The notes beneath the pieces are model-generated. The model did no database searches. It saw nothing but the letters and a program-made list of their open reading frames with translations, and was not told the origin of the DNA. From positions 1 through 50,445 of the forward strand of contig WJME01000294.1 of NCBI GenBank assembly GCA_014728115.1: a DNA stretch of 50,445 bases, written 5' to 3'. The translations under genes and the position numbers were made by a program. Each line of letters opens with the position of its first letter. Position 1 is the stretch's first letter. Shown piece after piece: positions 25,757-35,097 of the stretch. The stretch comes from Candidatus Zhuqueibacterota bacterium (GTDB lineage Bacteria > Zhuqueibacterota > Zhuqueibacteria > Residuimicrobiales > Oceaniaggregativiventaceae).

Positions 25757-27892
25757 TCACAGATTCCGGTTGAAATATTCAGTGATTGTATGGTACAAAT
25801 GCAGACGATCATCACCCGTCACATGGTGTTCGTATCCCGGATAAGCCATATAATCTACCAGCCGATTCATTTCCGCAGCTTTTTGCAGGTAGAGCAAACT
25901 GTGTTGCCACACCACAACCGGATCAGCTGTGCCATGGATAAGTAAAAGGTTACCTTGCAATTGATCTACGTAATTCAAGAGATTCGCTTCATGATATCCC
26001 TTTTCATTTGTCTGGGGAGTGGACATGTAACGCTCGGTATACATCACTTCATAATAGGCCCAGTCGATCACCGGACCTCCTGCAACACCGACTTTGAAAA
26101 CACCAGGCTTTCGTGTCATCAAGCTGGTAGACATAAAGCCGCCATAGCTCCATCCATAAACTCCCATTCGCGACGAATCCACAAATCCTTTGGCCAAGAG
26201 TTGCCGGACTCCGGCGAGTTGATCCTCGATCTCGATACTGCCAAGTCTCAGATACGTGGCCTGCTCAAACTCCAGACCCCGATTGGCCGATCCACGACCA
26301 TCTATAGTAAAAACGATATAGCCTTCCTGCGCCAAATAATAGTCCCATAGTTTGGCACCATAGAGCCATTTGCGGGTAATCAACTGTACATGAGGACCAT
26401 TGTATACATAGACAATGGCAGGATAGGTTTTGGTGTGATCGAAATCAGGAGGATATATCGTCCGGGTATATAGCAATGTGCCATCCTGAATTGTGAACGA
26501 GTCGAGTTTTGCGGGTGGCATCTGGTACTCTTTGAGCGGATCATTTGACGATAACAATACACTCTTTTTGTCGTTCTGAAAATTCACCAGTGTGAATTTT
26601 GCAGGAATGGCCGGTGACTCTACAGACTCTATGGCTCTCATACCATCGGGCGCAGGGTACAGGCTATGCCATCCGGATTCTTTTTGCAGCACCGTGACCG
26701 ATTTTTGGGACAGGTCGATTCGCATGCTGGTTCGGTCGAGTGGACTCTTGGCAGTACCTGTGACAAAAGCAAATCGCCCTTGATGGTCAAATCCCTCAAA
26801 ATCGGTGATCTCCCAGGTTCCATGTGTGAGCTGTCTCAATAGCCTGCCGGTTTTATCATATAAATACGCATGTCTGTAGCCGTCACGGCTGGATAGCCAG
26901 ATAAAACGACCGCTTTGGTCAGGCAAAAAATAGGGGGGATGCTGGAGATCGATATATTTTTCGTCATTTTCCTGCAATAGTGTGGCCACTGGCTCACCGC
27001 TGTGGGGATCATAGCGCACCAGCCGGAGACTGTTTTGGGCCCGATTGAGATGCACGATATAGACTGATTTGTCTTCAGGATCCCAGGTGACATTGGTCAG
27101 GTAATGATCGAGCGGCTGTCCGGTAAGCATAACGGACAAGGTTGCTGTCTGCGTGTTATACACCATGACCCGAACACGTTCGCTCGAGGTGCCTGCCATG
27201 GGATATTTGATCATTTTTAGCTTTGCCGGCCTGGCGTCGATGTCGATAATCGGATAATCCGTGACATTGCGCTCGTCCTTTTCATAAAAAGCGACATAGC
27301 GTCCCCCGGGTGACCAAAAAATGCCCTCTGATACGCCAAATTCATTGCGATAAGCTCCCTGGCCATAACTGATGTCTTTGTGAAACGACTCGGCGATCCG
27401 TAAGGACCCTGTTTTCTCTTTATAAAGAAACAGATCATCATCCTGAACAAAGGCGATTTGTCCGGTATTGGCATGAATCGCTTTGTCGCCGGTGGATGAG
27501 GAGAGTTTCAAGAATTTTTTGAGGCTTTTGTTTTCAGGAGCAAAGGTGTAGCACTGTTTGCCACGCCAAAAATAGGCAAGAGAATCGCCGGACCATTCTA
27601 AATCGGGCAGGGTTTTCAGACTGTCTCCAAAGGTACTTATCTGGTCCCGGATGTCTTGCAGTCCGAACCAAGGTTTTTTTTGCAAAGAGGCGGCATCATA
27701 AAGGTACATGATGCGATCTCCAGGTACTGTATCTGCAAAGCAGAACTTTTGATCTGTAAACCAGTGAATATGACTCAATTTCTGGGGGGCAAGAAAGGTT
27801 CTGCTGTCAAGTACAGCATTTTCCAGGCTTAGCATTCTTTCCTGAGCTGATGCCATTGTGAGCAGCAGCAGTATTATCAGTATCTTTTTCAT
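25757..27892 (-). CDS. Secreted S9B (dipeptidyl-peptidase IV-like) serine peptidase
   Basis: 711 residues. Signal peptide MKKILIILLLLTMASAQ. An N-terminal eight-bladed beta-propeller (about 20-470) with repeated 'sGRYVAFYEKDERNVTDYPIID' type DPP4 signatures, then an alpha/beta-hydrolase domain. The catalytic triad is readable: Ser582 in GWSYGGF, Asp657 in HGTADPV and His689/690 in YEHHVTGDD. It removes dipeptides from the N-terminus of peptides, typically after Pro or Ala, in periplasm or outside. It is followed after 21 bases by a symporter gene. Full length for the family. Confidence 0.95.
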   Translation of the reverse strand: MKKILIILLLLTMASAQERMLSLENAVLDSRTFLAPQKLSHIHWFTDQKFCFADTVPGDRIMYLYDAASLQKKPWFGLQDIRDQISTFGDSLKTLPDLEWSGDSLAYFWRGKQCYTFAPENKSLKKFLKLSSSTGDKAIHANTGQIAFVQDDDLFLYKEKTGSLRIAESFHKDISYGQGAYRNEFGVSEGIFWSPGGRYVAFYEKDERNVTDYPIIDIDARPAKLKMIKYPMAGTSSERVRVMVYNTQTATLSVMLTGQPLDHYLTNVTWDPEDKSVYIVHLNRAQNSLRLVRYDPHSGEPVATLLQENDEKYIDLQHPPYFLPDQSGRFIWLSSRDGYRHAYLYDKTGRLLRQLTHGTWEITDFEGFDHQGRFAFVTGTAKSPLDRTSMRIDLSQKSVTVLQKESGWHSLYPAPDGMRAIESVESPAIPAKFTLVNFQNDKKSVLLSSNDPLKEYQMPPAKLDSFTIQDGTLLYTRTIYPPDFDHTKTYPAIVYVYNGPHVQLITRKWLYGAKLWDYYLAQEGYIVFTIDGRGSANRGLEFEQATYLRLGSIEIEDQLAGVRQLLAKGFVDSSRMGVYGWSYGGFMSTSLMTRKPGVFKVGVAGGPVIDWAYYEVMYTERYMSTPQTNEKGYHEANLLNYVDQLQGNLLLIHGTADPVVVWQHSLLYLQKAAEMNRLVDYMAYPGYEHHVTGDDRLHLYHTITEYFNRNL

Positions 27893-27963
27893 ACGGTTAA
27901 TCCTTGATCATTAGTCGATCACAAGATAACCAAGAAAACCAAATAAAGCAAAACGTTTTCAGA

Positions 27964-28521
27964 TCAGCGAAAGGCCGGGTTTTGTAAATATTCTGACAAT
28001 GTGGGAGCTTTTTCATCCCGTTGCGAGAGTATCGGAGATGTTATAGGCCACTCGAATTGGATGCCCGGATCATTCCAAAGGATATTTCCTTCTGCTTTGG
28101 GATCATAAAATTCGGTGCATTTATATTGAACCTCTGCAACCTCTGTGAGCGTGAGAAATGCATGTCCGAATCCAATCGGTGCATAAAGTTGCAGCATATT
28201 GTCAGCATCGAGTACCTGCGAAACAGTCTGCCCAAAGGTAGGAGAATCCACGCGTAAATCCACGACCACATCCAGTACTTTTCCGAGGGTACAACGAACC
28301 AGTTTTGCTTGTGGAGCACGCATATCCTGATAGTGAAAACCTCTCAAGACGTCCTTGCATGATCGTGAGTGATTATCCTGAACGAATTGTGTGGGTAATC
28401 CCAGGTCTTCAAATACGGATTGATGAAAGGTTTCGGCAAAAAATCCACGCTCATCCCCAAAACGAGCGACTTTAAGGATTTTGACATCCGGTATATCAGT
28501 TGTTATCAGTTCTGCCTGCAC
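27964..28521 (-). CDS. rmlC: dTDP-4-dehydrorhamnose 3,5-epimerase
   Basis: Cupin enzyme of dTDP-L-rhamnose synthesis; cytosolic homodimer. Motifs: KVARFGDERGFFAETF near residue 16, QDNHSRSCKDVLRGFHYQ (catalytic His in LRGFHYQ), KLVRCTLGKVLDVVVDLR, and YAPIGFGHAFLTL. GAGGAG six bases ahead of a GTG at 28521 yields 185 residues, the normal size, and avoids overlap with the pseudouridine synthase gene. An ATG at 28563 without a ribosome-binding site gives 14 extra residues, and the open frame reaches 28677. No other rml genes are in the window. Confidence 0.92.
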   Translation of the reverse strand: MQAELITTDIPDVKILKVARFGDERGFFAETFHQSVFEDLGLPTQFVQDNHSRSCKDVLRGFHYQDMRAPQAKLVRCTLGKVLDVVVDLRVDSPTFGQTVSQVLDADNMLQLYAPIGFGHAFLTLTEVAEVQYKCTEFYDPKAEGNILWNDPGIQFEWPITSPILSQRDEKAPTLSEYLQNPAFR

Positions 28522-28591
28522 GCAAAGCTCCTCTGTTTGAATGTCCAACAAAGAGTACTGCATTTTTAATGGGCTGCGGAAGATTATTTGA

Positions 28592-29296
28592 TTAATTCGT
28601 TTGGTGATTGGAATCGAATTCAGATGTACGCAATTCCGGGAAATATCGCAGCCAGCTTTGGGGCGTGGGAGCGACAAAGGTTTGCCTGTTTAAAAGTGTC
28701 GGATGAGTGACAGTGATAGATAACGCATGTAAAGCCAGATTTCGCTGATCAAACGTCCTCTTGCTTCCATATCTAAAGTCTCCCAACAGTGGAAATCCAT
28801 GATTCGCCATCTGTACACGAATCTGATGTGCCCTGCCGGTCTCAAGGCTTATTTTCACCAATGAAAATTCGCCGTTAAAAGCCAGTCGTTTATAATGCAT
28901 GATCGCTTTTTGAGCCCCGGTATATTGTGCACTTTTAACCCGCACCGTGCCTGCTCTGTCTTTGAAAAGGTAATCTTGCAGAGATCCTCGTGCAGGGCAT
29001 TTTTTTTCAACCAGTCCCAAATAGATTTTCTCTACAGAACGTTCCCGAAATTCCTGGCTTAGCCTTTTGGCTGCCTTGGATGTTCTTGCAAATACGATCA
29101 CTCCCGACGTCGGACGATCCAGACGATGGACCAGTCCGAGAAAAACATTTCCTGGTTTGGAAAACTCTGTTTTAAGATAGGCTTTTGCCTTGTCAAGCAG
29201 AGAGAGATCACCGGTGCGGTCACCTTGCACCAGCTCTCCCGCTTGTTTGGCGATAACCAGCAAATGGTTGTCAATATAGAGGATTCTGTCCTGCAT
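28592..29296 (-). CDS. RluA-family RNA pseudouridine synthase
   Basis: Isomerises uridine to pseudouridine in rRNA or tRNA. 234 residues, short for RluD-type enzymes because there is no S4 domain; closer to RluA/TruC-like members. GLVHRLDRPTSGVIVFARTSKAA (about 54-76) contains the catalytic Asp in HRLDRPTSG; ETGRAHQIRVQMANHGFPLLGD (about 152-173) is the conserved second motif. Upstream of rmlC on the same strand, with a gap of about 70 bases to the preferred rmlC start. The target uridine cannot be assigned. Confidence 0.93.
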   Translation of the reverse strand: MQDRILYIDNHLLVIAKQAGELVQGDRTGDLSLLDKAKAYLKTEFSKPGNVFLGLVHRLDRPTSGVIVFARTSKAAKRLSQEFRERSVEKIYLGLVEKKCPARGSLQDYLFKDRAGTVRVKSAQYTGAQKAIMHYKRLAFNGEFSLVKISLETGRAHQIRVQMANHGFPLLGDFRYGSKRTFDQRNLALHALSITVTHPTLLNRQTFVAPTPQSWLRYFPELRTSEFDSNHQTN

Positions 29297-29303
29297 AACA
29301 TAC

Positions 29304-30143
29304 CTATCGAATGAGAATCAGGGCTACAGACGCCAAAAGAATAAAGATCCATTGACGTATGACGAGTCGTTCTTTCCATATCATCATGCTGGTCAAGGCA
29401 GAGAGTAAAATAATACCGATGCCATTAAAAGGATAGACCAACATTCCGGGCAGCACCCCTAACGCTTTGAGAAAAAACAGCGTGGATAAGAGATTAAATA
29501 TCCCGAGTAATGCACCGGTTCCCAAATATTTTATCCGAATAGTTTGACGCTGCAAAAGACACATCACCGCAGCGATGATAAAACAGGTGGCAAATACCAC
29601 GGTCAGGAATGCAGAGGCATTGGCTATAGGAAAAACTTCGACCTGGATCTTGAGTGAAAAATCGGTGACTCCAAAGATGATAAACAAAAACAGAGACCAT
29701 CCCAGTCCCTCGTGGATCATGGTTTGTAAAGTATGACGGGTTATGGCCTGATGCTGAGACAGGGGCAATATGGAAAATGCAAGAAAAAGTCCCGTAATCT
29801 GCTGCCAATCAGGCTGTTCTTGAAAGATAAGAATCGATCCCAGGGTGGGGAGAACTGCAGAGAGACGCATGAGTGAAACGGGTATGGTGACGCCTAACTT
29901 TGTGACAGCGATCATAAATACGATAAAGCTCGAAATAAATAAAATGCCCACTGCAATACCCAGCAATCCGGCACCCAGGGTGAGCGAGCTGTATACAGGA
30001 TGACCGTTTATCCAGGCAACAAGTGTTGCCATAGCATAATTGATCGCAAAAATAGGAAAGATCGGAAAGGATTTTTGTTCGACCCACTTGAAAATATGAG
30101 CGATGGCGACCGAACAAAGGATTGATAACAATAGATAAAACAT
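29304..30143 (-). CDS. DMT/EamA-like inner-membrane transporter
   Basis: About 279 residues with nine to ten hydrophobic helices in two EamA-like halves; the second half ends KERLVIRQWIFILLASVALILIR, a typical EamA last-helix pattern. Substrate unknown (metabolite exporters in general). The open frame reaches a TTG at 30191, but the first helix begins at ATG 30143 (MFYLLLSILCSVA), which is preferred. It precedes the pseudouridine synthase gene by 7 bases and probably shares its transcript. Confidence 0.8.
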   Translation of the reverse strand: MFYLLLSILCSVAIAHIFKWVEQKSFPIFPIFAINYAMATLVAWINGHPVYSSLTLGAGLLGIAVGILFISSFIVFMIAVTKLGVTIPVSLMRLSAVLPTLGSILIFQEQPDWQQITGLFLAFSILPLSQHQAITRHTLQTMIHEGLGWSLFLFIIFGVTDFSLKIQVEVFPIANASAFLTVVFATCFIIAAVMCLLQRQTIRIKYLGTGALLGIFNLLSTLFFLKALGVLPGMLVYPFNGIGIILLSALTSMMIWKERLVIRQWIFILLASVALILIR

Positions 30144-30266
30144 GGTATTTTGATATCCAGGTATAGCAGAATGTAATGAACAGAGGGCCAATAAATCGAA
30201 ATGACCCCCTGGTATTTTTTATGCGCACGTTTCAGATTGTGATCATCATAGGCTGGAGAGATTTCC

Positions 30267-31016
30267 TCAGGGAATCCAGGTTTCGATTTCAGGCAAAATA
30301 GCGTCTATTCGAAAACCCTGGTTACGATACCATCGATAAGGATCATTGGGATCGCGAACGCGTTGGTTATGAAGGGCAATCAAGTTGAAAAAGTCATCAC
30401 ATACCGGTGAACCCGAACTGCCATAATCGGTATCGGTCAGGTATTGGATAGTGTCTTCTTTAATGGCTTTGACCTGGTTATCCCGAAAGGCGATTTCAAG
30501 ATATCTTCCGGCCGGGTGTTGGATAATATTGACCCGCTGATTTTCATGGGCAGTTTGCCCATGTCGGACGTCAAAATATCCCCAAACATCACCCGCTTTA
30601 TTGCCTTCTTTGGTTTTGAGTCGTGTGATACTGAAATCCAGTTCGACACTCGTTTTGAACAAACTGTCGGGATCACACAGCCACTCATCTACAGGAGCGG
30701 CATTGCCGTCCGGTAAAAGACGATAATTGAACTGAATGACAGCATTGGCCGCATCACGGGCATTCTGAAATACGTGATTATTGGTCATCAAGATGTCCGG
30801 TGCGATTAAAAATCCTGTTGCAGATCCATTGGGCAGTTTGACCCGGGCCACATGCCGAGATGCCTGAATCGCCTTTTCCATCCACCAGATGTGAGTGAAA
30901 TTGGGCTCGCCGATAATCGCCTCGACCAATAACCCGCAATCGCGGTTCACGGTTGGTCCGCCATGCCATTTAAATCCTTTCGGACTGGCACCTGAAATGA
31001 TCCAATGCACATTCAT
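30267..31016 (-). CDS. Trypsin/V8-like serine peptidase without signal peptide
   Basis: 249 residues. Chymotrypsin-fold catalytic triad visible: His81 in LMTNNHVF, Asp127 in VELDFSI and Ser203 in DYGSSGSPV. The first 55 residues (NRDCGLLVEAIIGEPNF..., WWMEKAIQASRHVARV) are a short N-terminal piece seen in front of bacterial trypsin-like domains that guard against or act inside the cell. No signal peptide or membrane helix is present, so the enzyme seems cytosolic or leaves by an unrecognised route. AGGAGG precedes ATG 31016. It stands 21 bases after the M14 peptidase gene. Confidence 0.85.
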   Translation of the reverse strand: MNVHWIISGASPKGFKWHGGPTVNRDCGLLVEAIIGEPNFTHIWWMEKAIQASRHVARVKLPNGSATGFLIAPDILMTNNHVFQNARDAANAVIQFNYRLLPDGNAAPVDEWLCDPDSLFKTSVELDFSITRLKTKEGNKAGDVWGYFDVRHGQTAHENQRVNIIQHPAGRYLEIAFRDNQVKAIKEDTIQYLTDTDYGSSGSPVCDDFFNLIALHNQRVRDPNDPYRWYRNQGFRIDAILPEIETWIP

Positions 31017-31037
31017 AGAACCTCCTGATATTGATCT

Positions 31038-33608
31038 CTATTTCATGTCAAGGGCTTTGTCGTCTAATATGTGACCAAAGAAAATGCCATTGAGAAACAA
31101 TTTACTCGTGCCAAACCAAAACCCACGGAAAAAGGGATCGTCCAGATAAACGATGACACGACCTTCTCCAAAGCCAAATGTGAGGATGCCAGGTGTATTG
31201 GCGATAAGCGTTTGATTCTCCACCGATGCATATCCGCTCCAAAGAGGCGAGTCAGCATATAATAGCGGCATAGAATATGGATTGTTCAATTTCTTGACCG
31301 CCATTGTCCCTCTTTTCATCACAGCAACCGGCACATCGTCATAACCATAGGCGATGGGATGGGTGGGATCGAGTTCTGCCATGAAAATGGCTCCGCTAAT
31401 GCGTTGAGAATGTTCGCTTTTGCCTCGGGAATCGTAATCATTCTCCTTATCTTGAACATCCGGGTCATCATTGGTTTTATAATCGATAGTGATGATCTCT
31501 TTATTCGACAGCCATCTCAAGGAGCCTTGTGTCGCCAGGATGATGCCCCCGTCCTTTTGCCACTGGTTCAGTCGGTTTAGTCCCTTTTCATCGATTTGCC
31601 GAAAAGAACCCGATGGAAAGATCAGGACATTGTACCTGTAAAGATTGATTTTGTTGATCATCTCCGGTTCGAGTAGAGTGACCGGGAACCGATAATGGTA
31701 ATCCAAAAGATACCAGAGACCTGACAAGGCGCCCGAACTGACACCGGACCCGGCACACATGGCAATGGAAGGGAGCTGTAGAGGCATAAATGCCCCGCTC
31801 CCTAAATCCGGGCCAGACGTCGTTTCCATGCTGGAAAAGGCATAAAGATCCAGTCCGTATTCCTGGCTGCGAACCGTAAGCAAAGAATCCAGGGCTTGTC
31901 TTCTTGCACTAAAGTCGGTTTGCATCACCACGATAAATCCCGGAGAAAAAAGCAGGGATTCACCCGCCTGTTCAACGGAAAAAGTGCGTGTGGCTACTTT
32001 GACCACATATCCTTTGCTCAAGAGTTCATAAACCAGTTTAGGCGAATCCGAATCTGACCACTTGAAACCAAAAGCTAAAATGTCACGTCCTGTTTTAAAT
32101 GCCCGTCCCGGCTGTTCGGTCAGAGGATCATCAGAACGTTCTATTCTCTCCAGTTGCTCATGACTGAGAGGAAAAACCTCGATGCCAAAGGCGAGGGGGA
32201 GGGTCCAGGCCGAAACATCATAAAAGGTATTATCCGGGAATTCAGTGCGCTCTTCAAATATGGCTTGCAACAGTCGGTAACCCGGCTGAGCCACGGGTAC
32301 GACAACGGTTTCTTTGTCCAATACATGGCTATCAAGGATGATTTCTTTACCAGGAACAAATGATTGCAGGTTGTGCAGTTCGAGTATTTGAACGAATTGG
32401 TCCAGGCGGTTGAAATCGGATTCGCATTTGAGTACAAACGCGCCGGTTTTTTGTTTTCTAGCAAGTTGATCCGAGGATTGAAAGAACCATTTTTGGTGTT
32501 GGAGCAATTCCAGACGCCGCTCAAAAGCCGCATGAATAGTGGCCAAAGAAGTGCGCACATGGTTGCGAATGCCAAAGCTGAAATCGATAGAACTGTTATA
32601 GCGTTCTTGAATTTGACCACGTGAAGACGCTTGTTCGAAAAGAATTCCGATTCCGCCATTGATGTCGGGATATGTGGATCCTTTGCCAAAGTAAAAATCA
32701 TCAAACACTTCATGGCTAAAATATTCTGCTTTGATTTCGTCCAAGGCATTGGAATAATACTTTGCAAATGTCTCTGTCAAATTAAAAACCGATTTCGGGA
32801 TCAGCGGATGATTGCGAGTGGGCACTCCGGGCTGAAAAAAATAGGTCGATTGGGTGCCGGTTTCATGATAATCGGTAAGCACATTTGGCTTCCATTCGTG
32901 GAAAAACCGAACCCTTGCACGACTCTCAGGCTGTTGTACCGGCAACCAATCCCGGTTAAGATCGAAAAAATAATGGTTGGATCTCCCCCCAGGCCAGGCC
33001 TCATTATGCTCCTTGTGGTACCGGTCTGCAATGGTCACTTTGCCCTGGTATTGATTGACCCATTGAACGAACCGATCAAAGCCATCCGGATTTAAACACG
33101 GATCGATGATGACCACCAGATTGTCCAGGTGTTCCTGATGTTCCGGCCCCATTCCTGCGACGAGATGGTAGGCAAGCATTACGCTTGCATGACTTCCGCT
33201 GGCTTCATTTCCGTGTACCGAATAGCCCATAAATACCACTGCCTGCATCTGTTCAAGATCCAGTTCATCTGAAAATCGTGGATTGGTAAGGTTGAGATGA
33301 AGCTCTTGTATGGCGTCGATGCGGGCTATATTTTTGGCAGAAGAGATGATATAGAGCTTTAATGGCCTGCCTTCGTGACTGGTTCCGATACGTACAGATT
33401 TAATTCTTCCAGACAGAGCTGTCAAATGATCGAAATAGCCCAGTATCTGGTGATGAAATAAATGTTTGGTTCCGAGCGAATTTTCATAAAAATCACTGGG
33501 ATCAGGTATATTTGACTGATAGTTTACTAGAGAACCAAGAAAATAGGATGTCGGTTTGGAAGCAAAGAGTGAAGAAAATAATAAAAGTATCCATAGCACA
33601 CGATTCAT
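31038..33608 (-). CDS. Secreted M14-family zinc carboxypeptidase
   Basis: 856 residues, signal peptide MNRVLWILLLFSSLFAS. The metallopeptidase domain occupies about 45-370: HGNEASG with zinc ligands His132 and Glu135, the N-P-D-G block (LNPDGFDR), third zinc ligand His248 in TDYHETGTQ, and a catalytic-Glu segment ILFEQASSRG. About 400-850 carries further beta/alpha sequence including a GATase1-like or flavodoxin-like stretch (YNVLIFPSGSFRQIDEKGL), as in long bacterial M14 proteins. It trims C-terminal residues from peptides outside the cytoplasm. GGAGAGG upstream supports the start. Head of a minus-strand run with the V8-like peptidase. Confidence 0.93.
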   Translation of the reverse strand: MNRVLWILLLFSSLFASKPTSYFLGSLVNYQSNIPDPSDFYENSLGTKHLFHHQILGYFDHLTALSGRIKSVRIGTSHEGRPLKLYIISSAKNIARIDAIQELHLNLTNPRFSDELDLEQMQAVVFMGYSVHGNEASGSHASVMLAYHLVAGMGPEHQEHLDNLVVIIDPCLNPDGFDRFVQWVNQYQGKVTIADRYHKEHNEAWPGGRSNHYFFDLNRDWLPVQQPESRARVRFFHEWKPNVLTDYHETGTQSTYFFQPGVPTRNHPLIPKSVFNLTETFAKYYSNALDEIKAEYFSHEVFDDFYFGKGSTYPDINGGIGILFEQASSRGQIQERYNSSIDFSFGIRNHVRTSLATIHAAFERRLELLQHQKWFFQSSDQLARKQKTGAFVLKCESDFNRLDQFVQILELHNLQSFVPGKEIILDSHVLDKETVVVPVAQPGYRLLQAIFEERTEFPDNTFYDVSAWTLPLAFGIEVFPLSHEQLERIERSDDPLTEQPGRAFKTGRDILAFGFKWSDSDSPKLVYELLSKGYVVKVATRTFSVEQAGESLLFSPGFIVVMQTDFSARRQALDSLLTVRSQEYGLDLYAFSSMETTSGPDLGSGAFMPLQLPSIAMCAGSGVSSGALSGLWYLLDYHYRFPVTLLEPEMINKINLYRYNVLIFPSGSFRQIDEKGLNRLNQWQKDGGIILATQGSLRWLSNKEIITIDYKTNDDPDVQDKENDYDSRGKSEHSQRISGAIFMAELDPTHPIAYGYDDVPVAVMKRGTMAVKKLNNPYSMPLLYADSPLWSGYASVENQTLIANTPGILTFGFGEGRVIVYLDDPFFRGFWFGTSKLFLNGIFFGHILDDKALDMK

Positions 33609-33805
33609 TATAACCTCTCCGATTATGCCGTTAGGCTAAAAGATAGGGCCAACAGGTAAAAGTTGCAATAGAAAAAAAACAACCTCTTTTGGAATTTGGG
33701 GGGAAAGCAGACCGGGTAAATCGGGTCAAGGCTGTATTTACGGGTGAGAGCCAACTGCGAGGTTTAAAGCATAGGCGTACGGATGAATGGTTACCCGTGG
33801 TCATC

Positions 33806-33828
33806 GATGCGGGATCACCGCCCGCATC
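33806..33828 (-). terminator. Hairpin directly after the BNR lipoprotein stop codon
   Basis: GATGCGGG at 33806-33813 pairs with CCCGCATC at 33821-33828 around a 7-base loop, immediately beyond the stop of the gene at 33829. There is no U-run, so termination may be weak or Rho-assisted. The remaining intergenic space to 33608 shows nothing else I recognise. Confidence 0.45.
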
Positions 33829-35025
33829 CTAGTTCCCGGTTTGATTGGGATCCCAGATCACCGCGCCCATATGATAAGATTTATGTTCCAATCCTTCTCG
33901 TGCATAATAGGCGGTGAAAACCTGGCCATCAGGGCGCTGGACACTGGACGGATATCCACCATCGCGAAAAAACTGGGCAACACGGATCGGTCGGCTCCAC
34001 GTGCGGCCCTCATCTTTGCTGACCATGACTTCAACGGTTCTGGGGACAGAGCCACCTGATTTTTCCCATCGATTACCATAAGAGAGGACTATGCGTCCGT
34101 CTTGTAGACGCAAAAAATGGCCGGGCAGACGTTTTGGTGGCACCAATCCGCCTCGCCGTGTCCAGGTCCTGCCGTCATCGCTTGATATATAGAGATCCAT
34201 ACCGAAATCGTCTTGAGCGCCAGAGTTGCGCGCTGCGCATAACCATTTGCCATCTCCCAGATGAAACAGTGCCGGCTCGAGAACGATCTTGTCATGACTG
34301 ATCACAGCCGGTTCTCCCCAGGTTCTGCCGTCATCCCGGCTTTTGTAAACAAAAGTGACACCGGCGGGGCCACCATACATCCCAACTCGCAAGGTGCCGT
34401 CATTGCCCTGACAGATATCACCAAAAGGCACGAGATACCCCTCGGGTGATGCTTTGGACCGGGCTCTATCGGGCCACGGGGTTAAAAACGCGTCTCTGTC
34501 TATATCCCAGGTGTATCCACCATCTGATGACCGGCTGACGATCACTGGCAAGAGTTGACCTCTGTCCTTGGCATCGGGGTCGGACCAGCCACTGCAAATA
34601 ACGATCAGATCGCCGTTGGCTGCCAGGCCGGCGGCATGGTTGGCTCTGCCTGCTTTGGCATTGTCACGTGGGGCGGGGGTACCCCGCTTTTTCCAGGTCA
34701 GGCCGCCATCGGTACTGGCCCAGCACTCGACATCCGAAGGATTGCGCAAATGACTGGGGTCATTATGTATCATAGCAACAAGGGTACCGTCTTGCATTTG
34801 CGTCAGATTCGGCCAAGCACAAACATTGTCGATAGCGATCATGGGCTCAGCTCTGTTTCCCCGGGCGTTGACAGCATACGCCGGTACGTGTGGTGCGTCC
34901 GGGGAAATGATTCTCGTGGTATCGATATTCACGGAATCTTGTTTCTGATCCCCAACCGCCTTGCTTTTCTTGCAAGAACAGGAAGCAAAAATGGCCAATA
35001 ATAAAATTAGCTGTATGACTTTCAT
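33829..35025 (-). CDS. Sialidase-like BNR/Asp-box lipoprotein
   Basis: 398 residues forming a six-bladed propeller of the sialidase superfamily. Five Asp-boxes are readable: STDGGLTW, SSDGGYTW, SRDDGRTW, SSDDGRTW and SKDEGRTW. The N-terminus MKVIQLILLLAIFASCSCKK is a lipoprotein signal with Cys at about 16-18. An Arg-rich start (GNRAEPMIAID) may offer one of the catalytic arginines, but the full triad plus Tyr/Glu pair was not assigned, so activity on sialic acid or another glycan is not certain. It is the last gene of the locus headed by the ECF sigma and TonB receptor genes. Confidence 0.82.
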   Translation of the reverse strand: MKVIQLILLLAIFASCSCKKSKAVGDQKQDSVNIDTTRIISPDAPHVPAYAVNARGNRAEPMIAIDNVCAWPNLTQMQDGTLVAMIHNDPSHLRNPSDVECWASTDGGLTWKKRGTPAPRDNAKAGRANHAAGLAANGDLIVICSGWSDPDAKDRGQLLPVIVSRSSDGGYTWDIDRDAFLTPWPDRARSKASPEGYLVPFGDICQGNDGTLRVGMYGGPAGVTFVYKSRDDGRTWGEPAVISHDKIVLEPALFHLGDGKWLCAARNSGAQDDFGMDLYISSDDGRTWTRRGGLVPPKRLPGHFLRLQDGRIVLSYGNRWEKSGGSVPRTVEVMVSKDEGRTWSRPIRVAQFFRDGGYPSSVQRPDGQVFTAYYAREGLEHKSYHMGAVIWDPNQTGN

Positions 35026-35097
35026 TTACTATTCCATTATTTAATCAGACCCTGTCAGGTACAATAAACGACTTGCGATAATTGCGAGTCATACGGA